NCBI GenBank assembly: GCA_029880265.1
Contig: JAOUOT010000009.1
Coordinates: 1 to 64,000, forward strand
DNA: 64,000 nucleotides
Direction: 5' to 3'
DNA from: Spirochaetia bacterium
Lineage (GTDB): Bacteria; Spirochaetota; Leptospiria; Turneriellales; JAOUOS01
Part shown: positions 17,414-27,359 of the stretch, piece by piece
Position numbering within the stretch: the stretch's first letter is position 1
Layout of the letters: each line of letters starts with the position of its first letter
Notes under the pieces: generated by a model
What the model was told of the DNA's origin: nothing
Databases searched by the model: none
The model's input: only the letters and a program-made list of their open reading frames with translations
Position numbers and translations under genes: made by a program

Positions 17414-17806
17414 ATGTTGCAAATGCAATCATATTTAAATGTAGCCGATAATAGCGGCGCAAGAAAAGTTCAGATAATAAAAGTTTTGGGCGGTTCAAAA
17501 CGCCGTTATGCCGGCATAGGCGACGTCGTGGTTGCGGCTGTTAAGCAGGCGACGCCCGCCTATGGCATAAAAGATGTAAGCGGTAAAAAAGATCATAAGA
17601 AGCAAGTCGTATCTGCCGTAATTGTTCGAACAACAAAAGAAATAAAAAGGCCAGATGGAACATATATAAGATTTGACGACAATGCATGTGCCATAGTTGA
17701 TAATCAGAATAATCCAAAAGGCACCAGGATATTCGGGCCAGTAGCAAGAGAGCTTAGAGAAAAGAATTTTATGAAAATTGTGTCGCTTGCTCCTGAGGTG
17801 TTATAA
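17414..17806 (+). CDS. rplN: 50S ribosomal protein L14
   Basis: A 130-residue L14. [87 protein letters not shown] are canonical. An internal ATG at 17423 would also fit, but the upstream one has the better spacing. Confidence 0.98.
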   Translation: MLQMQSYLNVADNSGARKVQIIKVLGGSKRRYAGIGDVVVAAVKQATPAYGIKDVSGKKDHKKQVVSAVIVRTTKEIKRPDGTYIRFDDNACAIVDNQNNPKGTRIFGPVARELREKNFMKIVSLAPEVL

Positions 17807-17807
17807 T

Positions 17808-18155
17808 ATGCAAAAATTGAAAAATATTAAAGCTCCCATTAAGACAAGGCTGAAGGTAAACGACGAAGTCGTGGTAATCGGGGGCAAGAGCAGAAAACAA
17901 AGAGGCAAGATATTAGCTATTGATAAAAAAAGAGGAAGAGTTATAGTTCAAGGGGTTAACTTGCGCAAGCGCTATGCAAGACCTACGCAGGAAAATCCCA
18001 AGGGCGGAATTCTAGAGATAGAGTCTCCTGTGCATATATCTAATGTTAGTTATTATGACGCAAAAGAAAAAAAAGCGGCTAAGATAAGAATGAGTATTGA
18101 TAAGGCAGGTAAGAAAGTGCGAATATCTTCAGCGTCAGGTAAAGAAGTAGATTAA
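17808..18155 (+). CDS. rplX: 50S ribosomal protein L24
   Basis: A 115-residue L24, an assembly initiator. I place the start at 17808 (MQKLKNIKAPIKTRLKVND), one base after the rplN stop; a longer frame begins inside rplN at 17778 but adds non-family residues. KOW motif region EVVVIGGKSRKQRGKILAIDKKRGRVIVQGVN and IESPVHISNVSYYD are conserved. Confidence 0.96.
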   Translation: MQKLKNIKAPIKTRLKVNDEVVVIGGKSRKQRGKILAIDKKRGRVIVQGVNLRKRYARPTQENPKGGILEIESPVHISNVSYYDAKEKKAAKIRMSIDKAGKKVRISSASGKEVD

Positions 18156-18160
18156 TTAAT

Positions 18161-18730
18161 ATGAGCGCGAAAACGAAAACAACCGACTACGCAAGACTGC
18201 AGTCTGAGTATAATGAAAAATATAGAAGCGAGCTTAAAAAAGAATTAGAAATTGCTACTGTAATGCAGGCCCCTGAGTTAAAAAAGATTGTTATCAATGT
18301 AGGGGCGGGTAAAGCAATTCAAAATCCTAAGATATTGGATTCTATTGTTGCAGAGATGGCGGTAATTGCGGGACAAAGACCCGTAAAGACCAAGTCAAAA
18401 AAGGCCATAGCTGGCTTTAAGCTGCGTGAAAACATGTGGATAGGCGCGAAAGTGACATTGAGGGGCAAAAGAATGTATGAGTTTTTTGACAGACTTGTGA
18501 ATATTGCTCTTCCCCGAGTGCGTGATTTTAACGGATTAAGTAGAAAGGCCTTTGATAAAAGCGGAAATTATTCGATAGGCATAAAAGAACAGATAATATT
18601 TCCTGAAATAAATTTTGATAAAGTTGAGAATATACATGGGATGGACATTACTTTGGTGATAAAATCTCGGGGAAAAGAAGACTCTCTTAAGTTATTAGAG
18701 AAGTTTAACTTCCCTTTTAGAAAAAATTAA
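18161..18730 (+). CDS. rplE: 50S ribosomal protein L5
   Basis: A 189-residue L5 that binds 5S rRNA. After about 12 extra N-terminal residues the family pattern follows: L-x-x-x-Y-N-E-K-Y, APELKKIVINVGAGKA, GQRPVKTKSKKAIAGFKLRE, MYEFFDRLVNIALPRVRDFNGL and the end IHGMDITLVIKS. It follows rplX after 5 bases. Confidence 0.97.
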   Translation: MSAKTKTTDYARLQSEYNEKYRSELKKELEIATVMQAPELKKIVINVGAGKAIQNPKILDSIVAEMAVIAGQRPVKTKSKKAIAGFKLRENMWIGAKVTLRGKRMYEFFDRLVNIALPRVRDFNGLSRKAFDKSGNYSIGIKEQIIFPEINFDKVENIHGMDITLVIKSRGKEDSLKLLEKFNFPFRKN

Positions 18731-18745
18731 CGGGTAGAAATAGAT

Positions 18746-18931
18746 ATGGCAAAAAAATCGGCAAGAATGAAACAACGAAGAGAGCCGAAGTTCTCGTCAA
18801 GAAGGTATAACAGATGCCCGCTATGCGGCAGACCAAAGGCATATATGAGAAGATTTGATATGTGCAGAATTTGTTTTAGGGAATCTGCCTCAGCAGGTAT
18901 AATTCCGGGAGTTACAAAATCATCTTGGTAA
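18746..18931 (+). CDS. rpsN: 30S ribosomal protein S14, zinc-binding type
   Basis: A 61-residue S14 of the zinc (type Z) form with both CxxC pairs, CPLC...CRIC, and the C-terminal [15 protein letters not shown]. The zinc form is typical of many non-proteobacterial lineages. Confidence 0.97.
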   Translation: MAKKSARMKQRREPKFSSRRYNRCPLCGRPKAYMRRFDMCRICFRESASAGIIPGVTKSSW

Positions 18932-18956
18932 ATAACAAAAAAGGATTTTAATTGGC

Positions 18957-19352
18957 ATGAGCGTATCAGATACAATTGCAGATTCATTAACGAGAATTAG
19001 AAATGCCCAGAATGCTGGGCATGAGAAAGTTTCTATTCCGGCGAGTAATGTTCTAGAGTCGATAGTGAAAATATTGAAAAATGAAGGTTTTATTGCGGGG
19101 TTTAATAAAATTAAACTTGATAATAAAAATATGATAAATATTGAATTAAAGTACTATGAGGGCAGACCCGTAATCACTCAAATAAATAGAATTTCAAAGC
19201 CCGGCAGAAGAGTGTATACATCATGGAAAAATATCCGCCCTATGATGAATAATATCGGTATAAATATTTTATCAACTCCCAAGGGAGTTATTACCGGTAA
19301 AGAAGCTAAAATGCAGAATGTGGGCGGCGAGCATTTATGCGAGGTTTGGTAA
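18957..19352 (+). CDS. rpsH: 30S ribosomal protein S8
   Basis: A 131-residue S8, a primary 16S rRNA binder and, in E. coli, the spc-operon repressor. MSVSDTIADSLTRIRNAQNAGHEKVSIPAS at the start and the C-terminal ISTPKGVITGKEA-like block, GGEHLCEVW, are conserved. Confidence 0.97.
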   Translation: MSVSDTIADSLTRIRNAQNAGHEKVSIPASNVLESIVKILKNEGFIAGFNKIKLDNKNMINIELKYYEGRPVITQINRISKPGRRVYTSWKNIRPMMNNIGINILSTPKGVITGKEAKMQNVGGEHLCEVW

Positions 19353-19356
19353 TTAA

Positions 19357-19896
19357 ATGTCAAGAATAGGTTTTAAGCAAATCGAAGTTCCGGCGGGCGT
19401 TGAGATTCAGATTGGCGCCGATAACGTAACTTTAAAAGGCTCTAAAGGCGCTCTTGAGACGCCTTTGTTTCCGGGTATAACCGTAGAGAACGTCGAGAAC
19501 TTTTTAAAAGTCAAAAGAGACGCTGACAGTAAAGATAAGAAAGCAAAGCATGGTCTGGTAAGAGCCTTGTTGGCTAATTCTGTAAAAGGAGTATCTGTCG
19601 GCTTTCAAAAAGTGCTCTTATTACAAGGGGTCGGATACAGGGCCCAGAAAAAAGGAAATGATATTCAGTTAAGTCTAGGGTTTTCGCATGAGGTATTGCA
19701 TAAAATACCAGAGGGAATTAATGTAGATATTCCCGAGCCCACAAAGATTATAGTATCGGGAATTGACAAGCAAAAAGTGGGAGAATTGTCAGCTCAAATA
19801 CGTAAATATCGTCCTCCTGAGCCGTATAAGGGAAAAGGCGTCAGGTATGAAGACGAACATGTTAGAAGAAAAGCCGGTAAGTCGGGATCAAAATAA
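19357..19896 (+). CDS. rplF: 50S ribosomal protein L6
   Basis: A 179-residue L6 near the factor-binding site. MSRIGFKQIEVPAGVEI, LLQGVGYRAQKKGNDIQLSLGFSH and the hallmark PEPYKGKGVRYEDEHVRRKAGK are present. It starts 4 bases after rpsH. Confidence 0.97.
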   Translation: MSRIGFKQIEVPAGVEIQIGADNVTLKGSKGALETPLFPGITVENVENFLKVKRDADSKDKKAKHGLVRALLANSVKGVSVGFQKVLLLQGVGYRAQKKGNDIQLSLGFSHEVLHKIPEGINVDIPEPTKIIVSGIDKQKVGELSAQIRKYRPPEPYKGKGVRYEDEHVRRKAGKSGSK

Positions 19897-19910
19897 ACAG
19901 GTATAAGTAT

Positions 19911-20288
19911 ATGTCATTGGGTTTAATAAAAGAAATACAAGTTAAAAGAAAAAAAAGAATTCGCCATAAAGTGAAAAGTAATAATAAGGTTTTAAGGCCG
20001 AGAATTTATTTGCATATTTCAAATAAAAATATGTATGCACAATTAATTGACGATAAAACCGGTAAAACGCTTGTATGCGCCGCGACAGCGGGTTCGGGGT
20101 TTAAAGATAATAAAGTGAATAAGAACAAAGAAACTGCAAAAAAATTAGCGGATATATTTACCGACAAATTAAAAGAAAAAAAGGTTGAATTAACACAGGG
20201 CTTTGTATTTGACCGTGGGCAGCGCTTGTATCATGGCAAAGTAAAAGAATTTGCCGAAAAGTTAAGAGAAAATGGAGTTTTATTTTAG
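19911..20288 (+). CDS. rplR: 50S ribosomal protein L18
   Basis: A 125-residue L18, a 5S rRNA binding protein. [36 protein letters not shown] and the end [26 protein letters not shown] are the family's conserved ends. Confidence 0.97.
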   Translation: MSLGLIKEIQVKRKKRIRHKVKSNNKVLRPRIYLHISNKNMYAQLIDDKTGKTLVCAATAGSGFKDNKVNKNKETAKKLADIFTDKLKEKKVELTQGFVFDRGQRLYHGKVKEFAEKLRENGVLF

Positions 20289-20296
20289 GATTTAAT

Positions 20297-21196
20297 ATGA
20301 CAGGGAATACCCAAGCAAAAAGCAAAAAAACAAGAAAATCGGGAAAAAAAGAGCCCGCGAAAAGAAATGTTGTTTTAATCGACAATAATGAAATTGAATT
20401 AACCGAAAAAGTCGTTAATATGGGTCGCGTCGCCAAGGTAGTTAAAGGCGGAAGGCGATTTTCATTTAACGCATTAACAGTAGTAGGAGACGGCGAAAGA
20501 TATGTAGGCGTGGGTTTTGGTAAAGCAAAAGAAGTGCCTGAAGCGATTAGAAAAAGTATAGAAGCCGGTAAAAAGAATATTATTAAAGTAAAAAGAAATA
20601 AGGCGACTATTCCGCATGCCGTTATAGGCAAGTTTAAGTCGGCAAGAGTATTGCTGAAACCAGGAGCCCCTGGTACAGGTATTATCGCCGGTGAAGCTGT
20701 AAGAGCGGTTGTAGAACTTGGTGGAATTCATGATATATTAACAAAAGCTCAGGGAACTTCAAATCCCTTGAATATTGTAAAAGCGACTATTGACGGTTTA
20801 AGCAAATTAACTACAGCCGAAGAGGCAAAAAATAAAAGAGGTCTTACTCTGCCCGATGTATTTGGCGAGTACAGTAAAAAAAGACGAGAAGAAAAAAAGA
20901 TACAAGCAACCGAGCAGGCAGAAAAAGAAGCTAAAAAAGCCGATGAAGCGCTTATTCGATCTAAGCAAAAAGCTGAAATTGTCGCAAAACAGATAGAAAT
21001 AGAAAAAGAGAAAGCCGCAAAAAAAACGGCTGAAAAGGCGAAAGAAGAAGCTAAAAAAGCTGAAGAAGCCTCAAAAGTTCAAAAGACCCCGGAGGCGACC
21101 GAAACGCCCGAGGAAACAAAAGAGGTTGAAAGTAACGAATCGCCTAAAGAGCCTGAGATGAAAGAGGCAAATTTAGAAGAAGAGAATAAAGAATAA
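20297..21196 (+). CDS. rpsE: 30S ribosomal protein S5 with long charged C-terminal tail
   Basis: Residues about 30-190 are a normal S5: [90 protein letters not shown]5 is usually about 165 residues; this one has 299. The extra length is a 30-residue basic N-terminus and a tail of about 105 residues rich in Lys, Glu and Ala with heptad-like repeats (K-x-A-E-E-A), predicted helical or coiled-coil and then acidic. No frameshift is involved; the stop overlaps the rpmD start by one base. Confidence 0.96.
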   Translation: MTGNTQAKSKKTRKSGKKEPAKRNVVLIDNNEIELTEKVVNMGRVAKVVKGGRRFSFNALTVVGDGERYVGVGFGKAKEVPEAIRKSIEAGKKNIIKVKRNKATIPHAVIGKFKSARVLLKPGAPGTGIIAGEAVRAVVELGGIHDILTKAQGTSNPLNIVKATIDGLSKLTTAEEAKNKRGLTLPDVFGEYSKKRREEKKIQATEQAEKEAKKADEALIRSKQKAEIVAKQIEIEKEKAAKKTAEKAKEEAKKAEEASKVQKTPEATETPEETKEVESNESPKEPEMKEANLEEENKE

Positions 21197-21387
21197 TGGC
21201 AGCGGTAAAAAAAGTAAATATAACGCAGGTAAAAAGCGCTATAGGCAGAAATCAAAAGCAGCGAAACACTTTGACCGGTTTGGGTCTGGGCAGAATAGGC
21301 AAAATGAGGGAACATAATTTGACTCCGCAAATACAAGGCATGATAAATAAAGTAGGATTTTTGTTAAAAATAGAGGAAGTTAAATGA
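21196..21387 (+). CDS. rpmD: 50S ribosomal protein L30
   Basis: A 63-residue L30: [29 protein letters not shown] followed by [11 protein letters not shown]. Its ATG overlaps the rpsE stop, so the two are translationally coupled, and it overlaps rplO by four bases. Confidence 0.96.
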   Translation: MAAVKKVNITQVKSAIGRNQKQRNTLTGLGLGRIGKMREHNLTPQIQGMINKVGFLLKIEEVK

Positions 21388-21992
21388 GTGTATTAAATCC
21401 TAACAAGGGAGCTGTTAGAGTAAGAAAAAGAGTAGGCAGGGGCGTAGGCTCGGGCTTGGGAAAAACATGCGGCCGTGGACAAAAAGGCCAGAGAAGCCGA
21501 ACAGGCGGCGGCGTAAGACCTGGGTTTGAAGGCGGACAAACTCCTTTATATAGACGAGTTCCCAAAAGAGGATTTAAGAATCTTTTTAAGAAAAATTGGA
21601 ATATTATAAATCTGGGCAGTCTGGCTCTTAAGATAAATGAAAAAAAAGAGCTGCAGCAGCTTACTGAGCTGAATTTTTCAGATATGCTAAAAACCGGAAT
21701 TATACAAAAAGAAAAATATCCCGTAAAATTATTAGGAGCCGTTAACGAATCTTCAGATTTGAGCGCGCTTAAAGGCAAGACAATCATAGTCAGCAAAGCA
21801 AGCAGGTCGGCTTTAGAGAAGGCCGCAAAAAATAATTTAACGGTAAAATTCGAACATCAGGAAAATCCGACAAAGCAAGTTAAACAAAACAAAAAAGAAT
21901 CTGTCATTAAAAAAGAAAAATCTTCCGTCGAGTCAGTTGATGAGTCAGTAGACAAAGAAACAAAAACTGAAACAATATCTGAAAAAGAATAA
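21384..21992 (+). CDS. rplO: 50S ribosomal protein L15 with charged C-terminal tail
   Basis: The L15 body (about residues 1-155) shows [43 protein letters not shown] and the C-terminal [16 protein letters not shown] helix. Family members are about 145-150 residues; here there are 202. The last 45 or so residues are Lys/Glu/Ser-rich low-complexity sequence, similar in character to the S5 tail upstream. Confidence 0.96.
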   Translation: MSVLNPNKGAVRVRKRVGRGVGSGLGKTCGRGQKGQRSRTGGGVRPGFEGGQTPLYRRVPKRGFKNLFKKNWNIINLGSLALKINEKKELQQLTELNFSDMLKTGIIQKEKYPVKLLGAVNESSDLSALKGKTIIVSKASRSALEKAAKNNLTVKFEHQENPTKQVKQNKKESVIKKEKSSVESVDESVDKETKTETISEKE

Positions 21993-21995
21993 AAG

Positions 21996-23372
21996 ATGTT
22001 TAGAGCCATATCCACAATATTAGCGATTCCCGATTTAAGGTTTAAAGTTCTCTTTACGATAGGGCTTTTACTTGTTTATAGAGTGGGCGCACATATTACA
22101 ATACCGGGAATTAACTTTAATATATTAAATGAATATATGCGCTTTAGCGTTGGTGCGACACCTGAATTAACCGATTATATTGACTTATTTGCCGGCGGAG
22201 CCTTTAAGCGACTATCGCTATTTGCCTTAGGTATTATGCCTTACATTTCAGCTTCAATCATAATGCAATTAATGATGGTGGTAGTTCCGTCATTACAGCG
22301 ATTGTCAAAAGAAGGCGAATTCGGAAGAAAAAAAATCAATCAGTATACAAGATACGGAACAGTATTAATTTGCGGAGCTCAATCATACGGAATCACATAC
22401 TATATTCAAATGAAGCATGTTGAGATATTAAGCAGAAGCTCTGAAAGTATGCTGATTGACGGAGGCTACAGCATAAGCTTTGTATTAATGGCTATGCTTG
22501 CCATTACAACAGGTACCATTGTACTAATGTGGATGGGCGAGCTGATTACCGAGAAGGGTATAGGAAACGGAATTTCCCTTATAATATTCGCTAATATCAT
22601 TGCAAGCGCGCCTGCAGCAGTCGGCGCATTTTGGCTTGATGTTAAAAAAGCCGAAGTAGAGGTTATTTTAGCCCTTATTTTATTGGCTGTCTTTTTAATC
22701 ATGATTGGGCTTTCAATTTTGTTGACCGAGGGAACAAGAAAAATACCCGTTCAATACGGTAAAAGAATAGTAGGCAGAAAAATGGTTCAGGGTTCAAGTC
22801 AGTCTTTGCCCATTAAGGTGAATTCTGCCAATGTTATGCCCATTATCTTTGCGGTTTCATTAATGATGTTTCCGTCGCAAATTGCCAATTATTTAGGAGA
22901 CGAATATCAGGAATTTGCGAGATTTATACAAACTCATTTATATCCCGGTAAAATAACATATATTATAGTATATGTAACGATGATTATCTTTTTTGCGTAC
23001 TTTTATACCGCAATTCAGTATAACCCTAAAGACTTGGCCGAAGCGTTGAAGAAAAACGGCGGGTACATACCGGGTATTAGGCCCGGCGGTCAAACCGAAG
23101 AGTATATAGAAAAAATATTAAATAGAATTACGCTTTCCGGCGCGATCTTTTTATCTTTTATTGCGATAACCCCCGATATTTTGATTCAAATGTGGGATTT
23201 ACAAAAATACAGCGGCATGGCGCAGCTATTTGGGGGCACCTCGCTTCTTATTATTGTGGGCGTGGCCCTTGATACATTAAAACAAATAGAGTCTCAGCTC
23301 ATTATGCGTCATTACGAAGGCTTTATGGATAAAAGCAAGAAGCCAGTTTCAAGAGGCAGGATGGTTCGATGA
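21996..23372 (+). CDS. secY: Sec translocon channel subunit SecY
   Basis: A 458-residue inner-membrane protein with ten predicted helices, the SecY core of the SecYEG export channel. Seen: DLFAGGAFKRLSLFALGIMPYISASIIMQL, the plug-region LSKEGEFGRKKINQYTRYGT, WMGELITEKGIGNGISLIIFANI, VQYGKRIVGRKMVQGSSQSLPIKVN and GYIPGIRPG. The standard last gene of the spc operon; its stop overlaps the adk start by four bases. Confidence 0.98.
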   Translation: MFRAISTILAIPDLRFKVLFTIGLLLVYRVGAHITIPGINFNILNEYMRFSVGATPELTDYIDLFAGGAFKRLSLFALGIMPYISASIIMQLMMVVVPSLQRLSKEGEFGRKKINQYTRYGTVLICGAQSYGITYYIQMKHVEILSRSSESMLIDGGYSISFVLMAMLAITTGTIVLMWMGELITEKGIGNGISLIIFANIIASAPAAVGAFWLDVKKAEVEVILALILLAVFLIMIGLSILLTEGTRKIPVQYGKRIVGRKMVQGSSQSLPIKVNSANVMPIIFAVSLMMFPSQIANYLGDEYQEFARFIQTHLYPGKITYIIVYVTMIIFFAYFYTAIQYNPKDLAEALKKNGGYIPGIRPGGQTEEYIEKILNRITLSGAIFLSFIAITPDILIQMWDLQKYSGMAQLFGGTSLLIIVGVALDTLKQIESQLIMRHYEGFMDKSKKPVSRGRMVR

Positions 23373-23932
23373 ATTTGATTTTCATGGGACCTCCGGGGGC
23401 TGGCAAAGGAACACAATCAAAAATAGTAATGAATAGATTGAATATTCCGCAGATATCGACGGGAGATATATTAAGAGAAAGTATAGAAAGTCAAAGCGAA
23501 TTGGGTATTAAAGCAAAAGAATATATGGACGCAGGCAATCTGGTACCCGACGAGGTTGTTATTGGCATAATTGAAGAGCGAATAAGCAACGATGATTGTG
23601 AAAATGGATTTATTTTAGACGGATTTCCAAGAACTACTGAGCAAGCAAACGCATTAGATAAAATGCTTCCCCAGAAGGGAATGAAAATCAACAATGTTGT
23701 ATATTTTGACGTTCCTGAAAATGAATTAGTAGAAAGAATGCTTGAACGTTCCAAAAAAGAAGGCAGAGCAGACGATAATCTTGAGTCGGTAAAAAATAGG
23801 CTAGAAGTATTTAAATCAAAAACACAGCCTTTAATTGATTACTATGAAGAAAAAAGTATCTTGACAAAAATCGACGGGGTTGGCAATATTGATGAAATAT
23901 CAGAGAAGGTAAAATTAAAGATAGGCGCATGA
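23369..23932 (+). CDS. adk: Adenylate kinase
   Basis: A 187-residue adenylate kinase (ATP + AMP to 2 ADP). P-loop GPPGAGKGTQ, AMP-site STGDILRE and DGFPRTTEQA, and a short LID (ERSKKEGRADDNLESVKNRL) without the zinc-binding insertion of longer forms. Coupled to secY through a four-base overlap, as in many bacteria. Confidence 0.97.
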   Translation: MNLIFMGPPGAGKGTQSKIVMNRLNIPQISTGDILRESIESQSELGIKAKEYMDAGNLVPDEVVIGIIEERISNDDCENGFILDGFPRTTEQANALDKMLPQKGMKINNVVYFDVPENELVERMLERSKKEGRADDNLESVKNRLEVFKSKTQPLIDYYEEKSILTKIDGVGNIDEISEKVKLKIGA

Positions 23933-23933
23933 A

Positions 23934-24725
23934 ATGGGTGTACGTATATATACATCCAGAGAGATTCAAAAAATCATCGACTCTGGTAAAATAGCGTATG
24001 AAGCGCATATGTATATTAAAGATAAAATTAAACCGGGAATAAGTACAAAAGAAATAGACGAGATGGCCAGAAAATTTATTAAAAAAGAAAACGCATACCC
24101 CGCATTTTTGGGTTTTAGAGGGTATCCTTCGGCTGTATGCACGTCTGTAAACGAAAGTATTGTTCATGAAATTCCCAATAAAGATACAATATTATCTGAA
24201 GGCGATATTGTAGGCATTGACATTGGCATTAAATATAAAGATTATTTTTCTGATACCGCATGGACATGGCCGGTTGGCGAAGTAAGTACAAACGCTAAAA
24301 AACTTATAAAAATAACGCAGCAGTGTTTATATAAGGGAATCAAATCTGCCGAAAGCGGAAACAGAATAGGGGCGATAGGAGAATCTGTGCAAAAACATGC
24401 CGAAGCAAACGGATTTTCGGTGGTTAGAAGCCTTGTCGGGCACGGCGTTGGCAGGTCTATACATGAAGATCCACAAGTGCCAAACTATGGCAGAAAAAAA
24501 GACGGCATTAAAATTAGATCAGGAATGGTTCTCGCGATAGAGCCGATGATAAACGAAGGCACTTATGAAGTAGTGACAGAAAATGATAACTGGACAGTGA
24601 AAACAAAAGACGGAAAGCTTAGTTGTCATTTTGAGCACACGGTTGCGGTAACGTCTAAGGGGCCGGTTATTTGCACAATGCCGGCGGGAAACAGTATTGA
24701 TGTTTTTGAATTGATGGCCTCATAA
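23934..24725 (+). CDS. map: Methionine aminopeptidase, type I
   Basis: A 263-residue type Ia methionine aminopeptidase that removes initiator methionine. The metal ligands are recognisable: D in GIDIGIKYKDYFSDTAWTW (two aspartates), H in VGHGVGRSIHEDPQVPNY, E in AIEPMINEG and E in CHFEHTVAVT. It begins two bases after adk; no infA gene lies between it and rpmJ, though infA often occurs at this position. Confidence 0.97.
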   Translation: MGVRIYTSREIQKIIDSGKIAYEAHMYIKDKIKPGISTKEIDEMARKFIKKENAYPAFLGFRGYPSAVCTSVNESIVHEIPNKDTILSEGDIVGIDIGIKYKDYFSDTAWTWPVGEVSTNAKKLIKITQQCLYKGIKSAESGNRIGAIGESVQKHAEANGFSVVRSLVGHGVGRSIHEDPQVPNYGRKKDGIKIRSGMVLAIEPMINEGTYEVVTENDNWTVKTKDGKLSCHFEHTVAVTSKGPVICTMPAGNSIDVFELMAS

Positions 24726-24746
24726 GAAATTATTCGGAGAAAAAAT

Positions 24747-24863
24747 ATGAAAGTAAGAACGTCTGTTAAAAAGATTTGCCCAACATGCAGGGTAATTAAA
24801 AGAAAAGGAGTTGTCAGAGTTATATGCAAATCGAATCCGAAGCATAAGCAAAGACAAAAATAA
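24747..24863 (+). CDS. rpmJ: 50S ribosomal protein L36
   Basis: A 38-residue L36. The frame reads [14 protein letters not shown], then C and H after RVI; this is the zinc-binding C+ form with C-x2-C-x12-C-x5-H. It is preceded by a CGGAGAA ribosome binding site and followed after 7 bases by rpsM. Confidence 0.95.
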   Translation: MKVRTSVKKICPTCRVIKRKGVVRVICKSNPKHKQRQK

Positions 24864-24870
24864 TATAACT

Positions 24871-25236
24871 ATGGCCAGAATAGCGGGAGTTGATTTACCA
24901 ACACAAAAAAGAGTAGTGATTGCGCTAACATATATATATGGAATCGGCAGAAAAAGAGCCGAAGAAATTATAAAAAATACCGGCATTTCAGAAGAAGCGA
25001 GAATAAATAAACTGACTGATGATGAGGTAGGGAAACTAAGAAAAGAAATTGAAAAATATCTTGTAGAAGGCGAGTTACGATCAAGAATCGCTATTGATAT
25101 AAAACGCCTGATGGATATAGGTTGTTATAGAGGTTTAAGACACAGAAGAGGCCTTCCTGTTAGGGGGCAAAAAACAAAAACTAACGCAAGAACCAGAAAA
25201 GGTAGAAAGGTAACCGTTGCAAATAAGAAAATATAA
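24871..25236 (+). CDS. rpsM: 30S ribosomal protein S13
   Basis: A 121-residue S13. I place the start at 24871 ([26 protein letters not shown]), since an earlier in-frame start at 24811 lies inside rpmJ and adds non-family residues. [24 protein letters not shown] is the conserved C-terminus. Confidence 0.97.
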   Translation: MARIAGVDLPTQKRVVIALTYIYGIGRKRAEEIIKNTGISEEARINKLTDDEVGKLRKEIEKYLVEGELRSRIAIDIKRLMDIGCYRGLRHRRGLPVRGQKTKTNARTRKGRKVTVANKKI

Positions 25237-25284
25237 TTAAAGAAGTTAGTATATTTATTTTAGTATATTTATTAAGGAATAAAA

Positions 25285-25662
25285 ATGGCAAAAGAAAAGA
25301 AAAAAGACAAGACAAAAGTTCCCAGAGGAAACGCTTTCATAAACGCGACATTTAATAATACAATAATTACTATAACAGACATGAAAGGCGATACAATAAC
25401 ATGGGCGTCTGGCGGATCGATGGAATTTAAAGGTTCGCGAAAAGCAACCCCTTATGCGGCCCAATTAGCGGCAAAATCTGCTATTGACAAGGCAAAAGAA
25501 AGAGGAATGAGCGAATTAAAAATTTATGTCAAGGGTCCAGGAGTGGGCCGCGAGAGCGCGATAAGAACTCTGGCTACATCGGGATTAAAAATATCTTTAA
25601 TTAAAGATATTACGCCTATTCCTCATAACGGATGCAGGCCGCAAAAGAAAAGAAGAGTATAA
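25285..25662 (+). CDS. rpsK: 30S ribosomal protein S11
   Basis: A 125-residue S11 of the platform. [36 protein letters not shown] block, [38 protein letters not shown] are canonical. The 48-base gap upstream contains a direct repeat, TAGTATATTTATT, given twice. Confidence 0.98.
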   Translation: MAKEKKKDKTKVPRGNAFINATFNNTIITITDMKGDTITWASGGSMEFKGSRKATPYAAQLAAKSAIDKAKERGMSELKIYVKGPGVGRESAIRTLATSGLKISLIKDITPIPHNGCRPQKKRRV

Positions 25663-25678
25663 TACAAAAGGAATTAAA

Positions 25679-26308
25679 ATGGCGAGATATAATGGACCAG
25701 TATGTAAACTTTGCAGAAGAGAAGGCTTAAAATTATTTTTAAAAGGTCAGCGATGCTTAATTGATAAGTGCGTTTTTAATAATAGAAAAAATCCCCCGGG
25801 ACCCATGCCAAAAAGAAAGCCAAAAATGACGGGTTATGGGGCTCAGCTGCGCGAAAAACAAAAAGTAAAGAGAATTTACGGAGTGCTGGAAAAGCCGTTT
25901 AGAAACTATTTTAAAAAGGCTCTTAGAATGAAAGGCATAACAGGCGAGAATTTGCTTCAATTATTAGAAAGAAGATTAGATAATACTATTTACAGAATGG
26001 GTATCGCTTCTTCAAGAGCGCAGGCAAGAACGTTAGTATCTCATGGACATATCAAAGTTAACGGGAGAAAAGTTAACATATCGTCTTTTCAGGTAAGCGT
26101 AAATGACGAAATATCATTGTCTGAAAAAGTTTTGAATTTAGAACTAATTAATTCAAATATTGAATTGGCGCAGGGCGTGGGCCTAATAGCGCCTTGGATA
26201 GAATTAGCGACTGACGGTAAGTCAGGTAAAATAAAAGAATTGCCTAAAAGAGAAAATGTTGATATTCCGATCAAAGAACAGGTAATTGTAGAGCTATATT
26301 CTAAATAA
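25679..26308 (+). CDS. rpsD: 30S ribosomal protein S4
   Basis: A 209-residue S4, an early 16S rRNA binder and, in E. coli, the alpha-operon repressor. MARYNGPVCKLCRREGLKLFLKG has the N-terminal Cys pairs (CKLC, CLIDKC) of the zinc-binding form; the S4 domain is LERRLDNTIYRMGIASSRAQARTLVSHGHIKVNGRKVN. Confidence 0.98.
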   Translation: MARYNGPVCKLCRREGLKLFLKGQRCLIDKCVFNNRKNPPGPMPKRKPKMTGYGAQLREKQKVKRIYGVLEKPFRNYFKKALRMKGITGENLLQLLERRLDNTIYRMGIASSRAQARTLVSHGHIKVNGRKVNISSFQVSVNDEISLSEKVLNLELINSNIELAQGVGLIAPWIELATDGKSGKIKELPKRENVDIPIKEQVIVELYSK

Positions 26309-26330
26309 AAAATAAAAAGGGTTTAATAAT

Positions 26331-27326
26331 ATGGAAACAACGAAAGAAACGCCGACTCCAAAAAATTTATTAAAAGGTCTAAAAAGACCCAAGTTTGTAG
26401 AATTTCATCATATCGAAAAAAGAAATGATTACGGAAAGTTCGTAGCCGAACCGTTTGAAAAAGGCGTAGGCATGACTATGGGAAATTCTCTTCGAAGAAT
26501 TTTAATGTCAATGATTGAGGGAGCGTCTATCGTCGCTATAAAAATAGACGGCGTAAACCACGAATTTTCTACAATTCCCGGGGTCGCCGAAGACGTAACC
26601 AAATTGATATTAAATCTAAAAAAAGTAAATCTTAAATATGAGGGAGCAGGGCCCATAACTATTGATATTGAGAAAAAAGGCGCGGGATTGTTATTAGCTT
26701 CTGATTTAGAAGCCAACGCTCAAATAGAGGTAATGAATCCTGAGATGGTAATCGCTCACCTCGATAAAGAGGCTGACCTAAGAATAAGCGTTCAGGTAGA
26801 TAAGGGCAGAGGATATCTTCCGGCTGAAGAGCTAAAAAAACATATCGACGAGGTAGGAGTGATTCCTATAGACGCAATATTCTCTCCTATTAAAAAAGTT
26901 AATTTTGAAATTACCGAAACTCGGGTTGATCAGAGAACAGATTATGATAAATTAATATTAGAAGTCTGGACAGACAGCACGATACCGCCTGAAGACGCAG
27001 TCGCCTATGCAGCAAAAATATTGAAAGAGCATTTAACTGTATTCATCAACTTTGAAGAAGAAATGTATGAAGAAGAAGAAGAATATGACGAAACAGACGA
27101 GAAGTTACAGCAGGTTTTAGATATGCAACTTGAAGAACTTGAACTATCTGTTAGAGCTGTTGCCGTATTAAAAAGTTTAGATATGCGTCAGGTAAAAGAT
27201 CTTGTAGTGAAATATGAAGAAGACCTAAGAAAGAGCAAGCATTATTCAGATAAAGTTTTGTTAATATTAAAAAGTAAACTTGCAGAATTAGGCTTAAGTT
27301 TCGGAATGAGAGACATCGCAAGATAA
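26331..27326 (+). CDS. rpoA: RNA polymerase alpha subunit
   Basis: A 331-residue alpha subunit. The N-terminal dimerisation domain shows [20 protein letters not shown] and the end [23 protein letters not shown]; the C-terminal domain shows [23 protein letters not shown] and a helix-hairpin region ending [10 protein letters not shown]. The linker between domains, about residues 240-265, is strikingly acidic (a run of Glu/Asp/Tyr). Normal alpha-operon position between rpsD and rplQ. Confidence 0.98.
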   Translation: METTKETPTPKNLLKGLKRPKFVEFHHIEKRNDYGKFVAEPFEKGVGMTMGNSLRRILMSMIEGASIVAIKIDGVNHEFSTIPGVAEDVTKLILNLKKVNLKYEGAGPITIDIEKKGAGLLLASDLEANAQIEVMNPEMVIAHLDKEADLRISVQVDKGRGYLPAEELKKHIDEVGVIPIDAIFSPIKKVNFEITETRVDQRTDYDKLILEVWTDSTIPPEDAVAYAAKILKEHLTVFINFEEEMYEEEEEYDETDEKLQQVLDMQLEELELSVRAVAVLKSLDMRQVKDLVVKYEEDLRKSKHYSDKVLLILKSKLAELGLSFGMRDIAR

Positions 27327-27359
27327 TAAAATTACATTTAAGTACTTAAGGAAAATAAA

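Noticed and set aside
24726..24746. A missed infA gene between map and rpmJ
   Set aside because: Only 21 bases separate map and rpmJ, too few for infA; it must lie elsewhere.
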